Source: Lachnoclostridium sp. UBA739
GTDB taxonomy: Bacteria > Bacillota_A > Clostridia > Lachnospirales > Lachnospiraceae
DNA length: 5,579 nt
NCBI GenBank assembly: GCA_002297865.1
Contig: DBKX01000020.1
Location: forward strand, 1 to 5,579
Direction of reading: 5' to 3'
A program made the translations under genes and the position numbers. Below, piece after piece: positions 1-5,458 of this stretch. Each line of letters opens with the position of its first letter. Positions within the stretch are counted from its first letter, which is position 1. The notes below the pieces were generated by a model that did not search any database, was not told the origin of the DNA, and was given only the letters and a program-made list of their open reading frames with translations.

Positions 1-1
1 T

Positions 2-178
2 TTGAATGATATTGAAGGGGTGGGAGATGTAAGAAGAAAAGCCTTAATGAAGTATTTTAAATCCATCGAGGCGATTAGGGAAGCTTCGCAGGAGGAACTT
101 GCACAAGCCCCTTCTATGAATGAACAGGTTGCGCAGAAGGTATACCACTTCTTTCATAGCGGGAACCAGGGAGAGTAA
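2..178 (+). CDS. uvrC: UvrABC excinuclease subunit C, C-terminal end (partial)
   Basis: This is the 3' end of a gene that enters from the left edge; 58 codons are visible, ending in TAA at 176-178. The translated end contains IEGVGDVRRKALMKYF followed by a second amphipathic stretch (SIEAIREASQEELAQAP, then a short Met-Asn turn and QKVYHFF). This is the tandem helix-hairpin-helix (HhH)2 domain that closes UvrC proteins and binds the junction DNA during the 5' incision in nucleotide excision repair. UvrC acts in the cytoplasm with UvrA and UvrB. The nuclease domains lie outside the window. A uvrC gene directly upstream of hprK is a usual arrangement in clostridia, which supports the call. Other (HhH)2 proteins, such as DNA ligase or RuvA, are less likely from the exact wording and position. 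No terminator with a T-tract is seen after the stop. Confidence 0.88.
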   Translation: MNDIEGVGDVRRKALMKYFKSIEAIREASQEELAQAPSMNEQVAQKVYHFFHSGNQGE

Positions 179-189
179 TGGATTTCAAG

Positions 190-218
190 TTGCAGTGAAA
201 AACCTTATATGGTAGAAT
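190..218 (+). promoter_or_regulatory. Candidate promoter of the hprK operon
   Basis: TTGCAG (190-195) and TAGAAT (213-218) are separated by 17 bases, and the -10 is preceded by TG one base upstream (TGGTAGAAT, 210-218), an extended -10. The -35 matches the sigma-A consensus only in TTG, but the extended -10 and ideal spacing compensate. The start of transcription would fall near base 225, giving a leader of about 50 bases before hprK. It lies between the uvrC stop and hprK, where the operon would be expected to begin. Read-through from uvrC is also possible, since no terminator is visible. Confidence 0.5.
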
Positions 219-275
219 TTACATTAAGGGTTGATTAATGGGGGATGCTTTGATTCGAAAGAGAGGATTGTTTGA

Positions 276-1202
276 ATGGCATATACTGTTGAATTGACAA
301 AGTTTATAGACAAGATGAATTTAGAATTACTGACACCGGATGTCAATGTTAACGAAACTTTAGTATCTCAGACGGATGTGAATCGTCCAGCACTTCAGTT
401 AGCAGGTTTCTTTGATTATTTCGATTCTAATCGTATTCAGGTTATAGGACAAGTGGAATATACCTATATGGAAAAGATGGAGAAAGATCATGGTGTAGCG
501 ATGATGAAGAAGATAATGGAAAGCAAAGTTCCTTGCATTGTCTTTTGCCGTAACTTAGAAGTGCAGCCAGAAATAATTGAGCTTGGTAACAAACATGGAG
601 TGCCAATTTTAAGAACCACAAAAACAACATCTTCTTTCATGGCAGAAGTAATCAGATGGCTCAATGTTGAACTAGCACCACGAATCTCGATTCATGGAGT
701 GTTAGTGGATGTATACGGAGAAGGTCTTCTGATTATGGGTGAAAGCGGAATCGGTAAGAGTGAAGCTGCCTTGGAATTAATCAAAAGAGGACATCGCCTG
801 GTTTCTGATGATGTGGTGGAAATCAAACGTGTTAGTGATGAAACTTTAATTGGCACTGCTCCAGATATTACTCGTCATTTTATTGAACTTCGTGGTATTG
901 GAATTATTGATGTTAAAACACTTTTTGGTGTTGAAAGCGTTAAGAATACTCAGTCAATTGATTTGGTAATAAAGTTAGAAGAGTGGGATCGTGAGCAGGA
1001 ATATGATCGCCTTGGGTTAGAAGAACAGTATACGGAATTTTTAGGTAACAAAGTTGTGTGTCATTCTATTCCGATTCGTCCAGGAAGAAATCTGGCAGTG
1101 ATTTGTGAATCCGCAGCAGTAAACTATAGGCAGAAAAAGATGGGTTATAATGCAGCACGTGAATTATACAACAGGGTTACCAATAATTTAATGAAAAAAT
1201 AA
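276..1202 (+). CDS. hprK: HPr kinase/phosphorylase
   Basis: Bifunctional enzyme that phosphorylates Ser46 of HPr and Crh with ATP or pyrophosphate and can reverse the reaction by phosphorolysis. It is the sensor of carbon catabolite repression in Firmicutes. At 308 residues it has normal length. Residues 1 to about 130 form the N-terminal domain of the family. His140 and Walker A GESGIGKS (155-162) start the kinase domain; Asp178-Asp179 follow. The family signature HFIELRGIGIIDVKTLFG spans 201-218 with the Mg-binding Glu204, Arg245 is the expected catalytic arginine, and PIRPGR (266-271) is the dephosphorylation loop. All expected catalytic residues are present, so it should be active in both directions. 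The ATG is preceded by GAGAGG (261-266) at about 9 bases. It opens a six-gene cluster whose last gene encodes a likely substrate. Family members are activated by fructose-1,6-bisphosphate and inhibited by phosphate; that is family knowledge. Confidence 0.97.
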   Translation: MAYTVELTKFIDKMNLELLTPDVNVNETLVSQTDVNRPALQLAGFFDYFDSNRIQVIGQVEYTYMEKMEKDHGVAMMKKIMESKVPCIVFCRNLEVQPEIIELGNKHGVPILRTTKTTSSFMAEVIRWLNVELAPRISIHGVLVDVYGEGLLIMGESGIGKSEAALELIKRGHRLVSDDVVEIKRVSDETLIGTAPDITRHFIELRGIGIIDVKTLFGVESVKNTQSIDLVIKLEEWDREQEYDRLGLEEQYTEFLGNKVVCHSIPIRPGRNLAVICESAAVNYRQKKMGYNAARELYNRVTNNLMKK

Positions 1203-1208
1203 GATAAA

Positions 1209-1214
1209 TATAAT
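1209..1214 (+). promoter_or_regulatory. Possible internal -10 element upstream of the glucokinase gene
   Basis: A perfect TATAAT lies 7 bases after the hprK stop. The best -35 at usable spacing is poor (TTTAAT at 1187-1192, 16-base spacer, inside the hprK end). Transcription would start near 1221 and give a leader that contains the inverted repeat at 1237-1280. In A/T-rich DNA a lone TATAAT is not strong evidence, so this is only a candidate for extra expression of the downstream genes. Confidence 0.22.
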
Positions 1215-1236
1215 GGATATGGAAGTTCTTATTACA

Positions 1237-1280
1237 CTTAGTAAGGTATTCTGGTGTGAATGAGAAGCCATATTACTAAG
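1237..1280 (+). repeat. Inverted repeat directly upstream of the glucokinase ribosome binding site
   Basis: CTTAGTAA (1237-1244) is the exact reverse complement of TTACTAAG (1273-1280). Inside it, TTCT (1249-1252) can pair with AGAA (1263-1266) across a 10-base loop. The 3' arm ends one base before the ribosome binding site. No T-tract follows, so it is not an intrinsic terminator. It could be a processing or stability hairpin or an operator. An 8-base repeat of this kind can also occur by chance in A/T-rich sequence. Confidence 0.35.
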
Positions 1281-1288
1281 AAAGGTGG
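1281..1288 (+). promoter_or_regulatory. Ribosome binding site that fixes the glucokinase start
   Basis: AAAGGTGG is one base off the ideal AAAGGAGG and sits 5 bases before the ATG at 1294. The upstream in-frame GTG at 1285-1287 lies inside this site and so cannot be the start it serves. The true start is therefore the ATG. Confidence 0.75.
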
Positions 1289-1293
1289 ACAAA

Positions 1294-2235
1294 ATGGCTA
1301 AGTATTGTATGGGTATTGATGTTGGAGGGACAACAGTAAAACTGGGGCTATTCACTGAGGATGGCACTGTCTTAGACAAATGGGAGATTGTAACTAGAAA
1401 AGATGACGGCGGTGCGTTCATTTTATCTGATATAGCACAATCTTTAGAGGAAAAATGGAGTTCAAAGAACATTGCCAAGGAAGATGTAATTGGAATTGGA
1501 ATAGGAATTCCTGGACCAATTATGGAAGATGGAACTGTACTAAAATGTGCTAACTTAGGCTGGGGTGTATTTAACGTAGCGGATGAAGTTAGAAAACTAA
1601 CCGGTATTCAAAATGTCAAGGTAGGAAATGATGCCAATGTTGCAGCGTTAGGAGAAGCTTGGCAAGGCGGTGGAAAAGGTTACGAGAATATTATTATGAT
1701 TACACTTGGCACAGGAGTTGGCGGCGGTGTCATTCTCGGTGGAAAGATTTTGACTGGATCAAAGGGAGCAGCAGGTGAAATTGGACATATTACTGTAAAT
1801 TATGATGAAGAAGATACATGTGGATGCGGTAAAAGAGGATGTTTAGAACAGTTTGCTTCTGCAACTGGTATTGTAAAAGAAGCAAAGAGACTTCTGATTA
1901 CATCTGATAAACCATCCAAGTTACGTGATTTACAGTATCTATCTGCTAAGGCGATTTTCGATTGTGCCAAAGAAGGCGATGAATTAGCGAATGACTTAGT
2001 AGAACAGTTAGGTAAGTACTTAGGATTAGCAGCTTCCCATATTGCAGCAGTTGTTGATCCAGAGGCATTTGTAATCGGTGGAGGAGTATCCAAGGCAGGA
2101 GAAATGCTTACTACATTGATTAAAAAGTATTACGAACAGAATGTTATGTTCGCACTACAAAACAAAGAGTTCAGACTTGCTGAACTTGGAAATGATGCAG
2201 GTATCTTTGGCTGTGCTAAAATGGTACTTGAATAA
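1294..2235 (+). CDS. glcK: ROK-family glucokinase
   Basis: Cytoplasmic sugar kinase that makes glucose-6-phosphate from glucose and ATP, feeding glycolysis from glucose not imported by the PTS. From the ATG at 1294 it has 313 residues, normal for the family. The N-terminal phosphate-binding loop is GIDVGGTTVKLGLF (7-20). The catalytic aspartate is Asp113 in VGNDANVAALGE, a second glycine-rich loop is TLGTGVGGG (137-145), and the sugar-binding EIGH is 162-165. The ROK zinc site is formed by His165 and CGCGKRGC (176-183), with Glu185 just after. C-terminal VIGGGVSKAG (260-269) is the adenosine-side motif. There is no N-terminal helix-turn-helix, so this is a kinase and not a NagC/XylR-type ROK repressor. 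Glucokinase is the best call; specificity for another hexose such as mannose or fructose cannot be ruled out from sequence alone. The gene sits between hprK and murB. Confidence 0.92.
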   Translation: MAKYCMGIDVGGTTVKLGLFTEDGTVLDKWEIVTRKDDGGAFILSDIAQSLEEKWSSKNIAKEDVIGIGIGIPGPIMEDGTVLKCANLGWGVFNVADEVRKLTGIQNVKVGNDANVAALGEAWQGGGKGYENIIMITLGTGVGGGVILGGKILTGSKGAAGEIGHITVNYDEEDTCGCGKRGCLEQFASATGIVKEAKRLLITSDKPSKLRDLQYLSAKAIFDCAKEGDELANDLVEQLGKYLGLAASHIAAVVDPEAFVIGGGVSKAGEMLTTLIKKYYEQNVMFALQNKEFRLAELGNDAGIFGCAKMVLE

Positions 2236-2248
2236 AAGAAAAAGAAAA

Positions 2249-2270
2249 GCATATATATAGGCATATATAG
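2249..2270 (+). repeat. Short imperfect tandem repeat in the glucokinase-murB gap
   Basis: GCATATATATAG (2249-2260) is followed directly by GCATATATAG (2261-2270), the same unit with one TA fewer. It lies in the 53-base gap before murB, ahead of the ribosome binding site AAGAGGT (2277-2283). It is a slippage-prone TA run; no function is evident. Confidence 0.5.
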
Positions 2271-2288
2271 TTAAAAAAGAGGTAGAAA

Positions 2289-3212
2289 GTGTATCAGAAA
2301 TTCAAAAACGAACTATGTAATATTATGAAAGAGGGACAGTTTAAAGAAGCAGAACCAATGAAAAACCATACAACGTTTCGTATTGGTGGTCCTGCTGGAT
2401 TTTATGCAATTCCTAAGACAGAAGCGGAACTGAGTGAGATTATTAAGCTGTGTAATCAATATGAGGTTCCATTCTTTATTCTGGGTAATGGCAGTAATCT
2501 TCTTGTAAGCGATGAAGGATTTGATGGTGTTGTGATTGAAATCAAAGACCAGTTTGCTTATTGTAAGGTAAATGAGTCAGGTGTTAAGACAACAGTCAAA
2601 GCTGGGGCTGGAATTTTATTATCTAAACTTGCAAAAGAAGTTTACAATTATTCCCTTTCGGGATTTGAGTTTGCCTCAGGTATTCCTGGAACATTAGGCG
2701 GCGCAGTCGCAATGAATGCAGGAGCATATGGCGGAGAAATCAAGGATCATATTGTGAGTGCAAAAATAATGACTCGTGATGGTCATGTGAAGGAATTACG
2801 AAAAGATGAGTTAGAACTTGGATATCGCAGAAGTGTTATTACTAAGACAGCGGATATAATTCTGGAAGCAACATTTGAATTCGAAAAGGGAAACCAAGAT
2901 GAAATTGTTGCACTTATGAAAGACTTTAATGGCAGAAGAAGAGAAAAACAGCCTTTAGAGTTTCCTAGCGCTGGAAGTACATTTAAAAGACCAGAAGGAT
3001 ATTTCGCGGGAAAACTTATTATGGATGCAGGATTAAGAGGATTCCGTATTGGAGATGTTATGGTATCAGAGAAACACTGTGGCTTTGTAGTTAATACAGG
3101 AAATGGGACAGCAGCACAGGTGATCGAACTGATCGAACAGGTTACTAAGAAGGTAGAAGAACAATTTGGGGTAAAATTAGAACCAGAAGTTCGTTTTGTA
3201 GGCAAGTTTTAA
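2289..3212 (+). CDS. murB: UDP-N-acetylenolpyruvoylglucosamine reductase (MurB)
   Basis: FAD enzyme of the cytoplasmic stage of peptidoglycan synthesis. It reduces UDP-GlcNAc-enolpyruvate to UDP-N-acetylmuramate with NADPH. The 307 residues fit the shorter type II MurB of Firmicutes. The N-terminal motif MKNHTTFRIGGPA (24-36) leads into the PCMH-type FAD domain, with LGNGSNLLVSDEGFDGVVI (65-83) and GFEFASGIPGTLGGAVAMN (125-143), then AGAYGGE. The substrate-binding Tyr-Arg is in LGYRRSVI (177-184, Arg180). The proton-donor serine is Ser230 in SAGSTFKRP, and the final catalytic glutamate is Glu300 in EPEVRFVG. The start is GTG at 2289, with AAGAGGT (2277-2283) 5 to 6 bases upstream. A later in-frame ATG (2325) would cut off part of the normal N-terminus and lacks comparable support. 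It follows the glucokinase gene and precedes rapZ in the same transcription direction. Confidence 0.96.
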   Translation: MYQKFKNELCNIMKEGQFKEAEPMKNHTTFRIGGPAGFYAIPKTEAELSEIIKLCNQYEVPFFILGNGSNLLVSDEGFDGVVIEIKDQFAYCKVNESGVKTTVKAGAGILLSKLAKEVYNYSLSGFEFASGIPGTLGGAVAMNAGAYGGEIKDHIVSAKIMTRDGHVKELRKDELELGYRRSVITKTADIILEATFEFEKGNQDEIVALMKDFNGRRREKQPLEFPSAGSTFKRPEGYFAGKLIMDAGLRGFRIGDVMVSEKHCGFVVNTGNGTAAQVIELIEQVTKKVEEQFGVKLEPEVRFVGKF

Positions 3213-3259
3213 GAAAGATTTATTGCAGAAGGAAAAGACGAGAAAGGTTTGGTGCAAAA

Positions 3260-4120
3260 ATGAGATTTGTCATAGTAACAGGAATGTCTGGAGCTGGAAA
3301 AAGTTCCGTTCTAAAAATGCTAGAGGATGCAGGATATTTCTGTGTAGACAATCTGCCAATTCCTCTTATTCCAAAACTGTCCCATTTTATAGTTTATGAG
3401 GAGCAGACTGTAACAAAGGCTGCGTTGGGGATTGATATCCGTAACGGACAGGCTTTGGAAGAACTGGATGATGTATTAAATCAGTTAAATGAATATGAAG
3501 TAGTACCTGAGATATTGTTTTTAGACTCCACCACTGAAGTTCTGGTGAAACGTTACAAAGAGACGAGGCGTAATCATCCTCTTGTTAGTGAAGGGCGTGT
3601 GGATAAAGGAATTGAGATAGAGCGAGACAGATTACAATTTATCAAAAAACGAGCTACTTATATAATAGATACAAGTCATATGCTGATAAGGGAACTGAAG
3701 ACTGAGATTGATAAGATATTTGTTCAAGGAGAACATTATAATAACTTTTTTATTTCAGTGGTTTCATTTGGATTTAAATATGGAATATTGTCAGATGCAG
3801 ATCTTGTATTTGATGTACGTTTTCTGCCGAATCCATTTTACATTCCAGAATTAAAGAAAAAGACTGGAAAAGATGAAGTTGTATATAATTATGTAATGGA
3901 TTCTGAAGCAGCAGATGAGTTTCTTGATAAATTGGAGGATATGCTTAAGTTCTTAATTCCTAACTATATAGCCGAAGGAAAGAACCAGCTTGTAATTGGA
4001 ATCGGATGTACAGGGGGGAAGCATCGTTCTGTCACTATAGCAAGAGCAATAACGGAGCGTTTATCTAAGCTTGAATATGGAGTGAAGATAGAACACAGGG
4101 ATGTAGAGAAGGATGTTTAA
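3260..4120 (+). CDS. rapZ: RNase adapter / nucleotide-binding protein RapZ (YvcJ family)
   Basis: P-loop protein of the RapZ/YvcJ family, 286 residues, normal length. Walker A is GMSGAGKS (8-15), followed by the family hallmark CVDNLP (28-33). DIRN (59-62) and LDSTTEVLVKRYKETRRNHPL (88-108) complete the N-terminal nucleotide-binding domain. The C-terminal domain has SFGFKYG (169-175), VRFLPNPFY (186-194), GIGCTGGKHRSV (247-258) and HRD (279-281). In enterobacteria RapZ binds glucosamine-6-phosphate and delivers GlmZ RNA to RNase E; in Bacillus YvcJ binds and hydrolyses GTP/ATP and affects competence. Its role in clostridia is not defined. The protein ends EKDV, lacking most of the basic tail seen in enterobacterial RapZ. 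Its start has AGAAAGG at 3241-3247, a rather long 12-base spacing, with a weak GGTG nearer. The last codons of the gene also encode the ribosome binding site of whiA. Confidence 0.94.
   Translation: MRFVIVTGMSGAGKSSVLKMLEDAGYFCVDNLPIPLIPKLSHFIVYEEQTVTKAALGIDIRNGQALEELDDVLNQLNEYEVVPEILFLDSTTEVLVKRYKETRRNHPLVSEGRVDKGIEIERDRLQFIKKRATYIIDTSHMLIRELKTEIDKIFVQGEHYNNFFISVVSFGFKYGILSDADLVFDVRFLPNPFYIPELKKKTGKDEVVYNYVMDSEAADEFLDKLEDMLKFLIPNYIAEGKNQLVIGIGCTGGKHRSVTIARAITERLSKLEYGVKIEHRDVEKDV
4105..4112 (+). promoter_or_regulatory. Ribosome binding site that fixes the whiA start
   Basis: AGAGAAGG lies inside the last rapZ codons. It abuts the ATG at 4113, which is too close for initiation, but stands 9 bases before the ATG at 4122. 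The shorter protein begins MSFSKEVKDE, the usual N-terminus of the WhiA family, so 4122 is preferred. Confidence 0.75.
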
Positions 4121-4121
4121 G

Positions 4122-5075
4122 ATGTCATTTTCGAAAGAAGTAAAAGATGAATTAGCAAGACAGATACCGGCTTCACGGCATTGTTGTGTCGCAGAACTAG
4201 CTGCTATTATTAGCTGTTGCGGTGAGTTAATAATTGGCAAAACTGGTAAATGGTGTTTGAAAGTTCATACAGAAAACTTGACAGTAGCAAGAATTTATTT
4301 TATGTTAATAAGGAAAACATTCCAAGTTAAGACTGAAATACTAGTGAAGCGTAATGTATCATTAAAAAAGAGTAAAAACTATTTTATTTATATACGTTCA
4401 CAACATGATGTGGAAAAGGTCCTAAGGGCAACGAAACTTCTGGGAGAAGAACATTACCTTATGAAGGAATTAATACCTAGCCATTTAGTGATACAAAATA
4501 CATGTTGCAAGCGTGCATTTATAAGAGGAGTATTCTTGGCAGCTGGTTCTATCACAGATCCTTCTAAAACATATCATTTTGAAATTGTGGCAAATAGTCG
4601 TATGAAAGCAGCATACATTGCAGAAATCTTACATTCTTTTGAGATTGATGCAAAAATAATTGCCCGAAAAAAATACTTTGTAGTATATGTGAAAGAAGGA
4701 GCGCAGATTGTAGATGTACTCAATATTATGGAAGCGCATATTGCATTGATGAACCTGGAGAATGTTCGGATTTTAAAGGAAATGAGAAATTCAATTAATC
4801 GACAGGTAAATTGTGAAACTGCGAATATTAATAAAACTGTTGTTGCGGCTACAAAGCAGATTGATGACATTATTTATATTCGCGATATGGTAGGTTTGAG
4901 CGAATTATCAGAAGGGTTAGAGGAAGTTGCAAGGCTTCGTATTGAACAGCCTGATGCATCGCTAAAAGAATTGGGAGCGTTATTAAATCCACCGTTGGGA
5001 AAGTCTGGTGTTAATCATAGGTTAAGGCGTATAAGTAAAATTGCAGATAGTTTAAGGGAACAAAAGGAGGAATAA
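4122..5075 (+). CDS. whiA: DNA-binding protein WhiA
   Basis: Conserved regulator of Gram-positive bacteria: a sporulation transcription factor in Streptomyces, and in Bacillus a nucleoid-associated protein influencing cell division and chromosome segregation. The 317 residues start MSFSKEVKDELARQ, the family N-terminus. The N-terminal part is a degenerate LAGLIDADG homing-endonuclease fold; its second motif is seen at CCKRAFIRGVFLAAGSITDP (128-147), followed by YHFEI. The C-terminal helix-turn-helix is at about 255-310, with SLKELGALLNPPLGKSGVNH (280-299) and RLRRI as the recognition region. It should bind DNA but not cut it; loss of nuclease activity is family knowledge. Several cysteines are paired (21-22, 32-33, 128-129). 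The gene begins one base after rapZ ends, implying translational coupling, and its own last codons carry the ribosome binding site of the next gene. No yvcK lies between rapZ and whiA. Confidence 0.95.
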   Translation: MSFSKEVKDELARQIPASRHCCVAELAAIISCCGELIIGKTGKWCLKVHTENLTVARIYFMLIRKTFQVKTEILVKRNVSLKKSKNYFIYIRSQHDVEKVLRATKLLGEEHYLMKELIPSHLVIQNTCCKRAFIRGVFLAAGSITDPSKTYHFEIVANSRMKAAYIAEILHSFEIDAKIIARKKYFVVYVKEGAQIVDVLNIMEAHIALMNLENVRILKEMRNSINRQVNCETANINKTVVAATKQIDDIIYIRDMVGLSELSEGLEEVARLRIEQPDASLKELGALLNPPLGKSGVNHRLRRISKIADSLREQKEE

Positions 5076-5078
5076 TGT

Positions 5079-5336
5079 ATGGTAACCAAAAAAATGACAA
5101 TTAAAATTCCAACTGGTTTAGAAGCTAGACCTGTTGCAGTCCTTGTACAAGTTGCAAGCCAATTCGAAAGCTCTATTCATATCGAATGTGAAGATAAAAA
5201 GGTAAATGCAAAAAGCATTATGGGTATGATGAGTCTTGGACTTGCTGCTGGAGAAGAAGTAATTGTTTCGGCAGATGGCAAGGATGAAGAACTTGCTATG
5301 GAAAAGATTGAATCGTATTTAAATAGTGGAAAATAG
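5079..5336 (+). CDS. crh: HPr-family protein, Crh-like (Glu15, Ser46)
   Basis: 85-residue HPr-fold protein, full family length. The active-site loop reads TGLEARP (12-18): position 15, which is the phosphohistidine in HPr, is glutamate (GAA at 5121-5123), while Arg17 and Pro18 are kept. The regulatory site is intact: KKVNAKSIMGMMSLG (40-54) with Ser46 (AGC at 5214-5216), plus Ile47 and Met48/Met51 that contact HprK and CcpA in homologues. It should therefore be phosphorylated by HprK but not by PTS enzyme I, as with Bacillus Crh, which has Gln15 and also sits directly downstream of whiA. Likely role: corepressor partner of CcpA or a signal to metabolic enzymes; this is inference. Automatic annotation may call it a phosphocarrier or ptsH, which the missing histidine argues against. 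The ribosome binding site AAAGGAGG (5063-5070) is near perfect, 8 bases before the ATG and inside whiA. A terminator follows. Confidence 0.9.
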   Translation: MVTKKMTIKIPTGLEARPVAVLVQVASQFESSIHIECEDKKVNAKSIMGMMSLGLAAGEEVIVSADGKDEELAMEKIESYLNSGK

Positions 5337-5358
5337 ATCGATTTATGATAGAAATAAG

Positions 5359-5398
5359 ACCTAGCAGTATGGAACCATTCATGTTGCTAGGTTTTTTT
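5359..5398 (+). terminator. Rho-independent terminator after the HPr-family gene
   Basis: Bases 5359-5371 pair with 5380-5392 in a 13-base-pair stem (ACCTAGCA with TGCTAGGT, then two G-T wobbles and ATG with CAT) around an 8-base loop. The stem runs into seven T's (5392-5398). It begins 22 bases after the HPr-family stop and is the only clear terminator in the window. It therefore marks the probable end of the hprK operon and separates it from dnaE. Confidence 0.88.
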
Positions 5399-5458
5399 GA
5401 TGGATAGAAATCTAAAAGGATGATTCTGATCAGTTCAATTTCATCATTTACACATAAT

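Noticed and set aside
179..275. Terminator or riboswitch between uvrC and hprK
   Set aside because: No stem followed by a T-tract and no recognisable riboswitch core in 97 bases; only promoter-like elements are seen.
442..630. Antisense open frames (also 1188-1478, 1800-2093, 2783-3205, 4574-4870)
   Set aside because: All lie opposite strongly conserved genes, show no recognisable domain, have low-complexity Ser/Ile/Leu-rich composition typical of shadows, and lack convincing ribosome binding sites.
1285..1293. GTG at 1285 as start of the glucokinase (316 residues)
   Set aside because: The GTG lies within the ribosome binding site AAAGGTGG itself. The ATG at 1294 is correctly spaced and gives the usual N-terminus.
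4113..4121. ATG at 4113 as start of whiA (320 residues, 8-base overlap with rapZ)
   Set aside because: The ribosome binding site directly abuts this ATG. The ATG at 4122 is 9 bases away and begins with the family N-terminus MSFSKEV.
5075..5104. ATG at 5075 overlapping the whiA stop as start of the next gene
   Set aside because: It is in another frame from the HPr-family protein and gives only a few codons; the ATG at 5079 is well spaced and yields a full HPr fold.
5426..5433. Palindrome CTGATCAG after the terminator
   Set aside because: A perfect 8-base palindrome with no extension, repeat partner or clear relation to a promoter; easily expected by chance.
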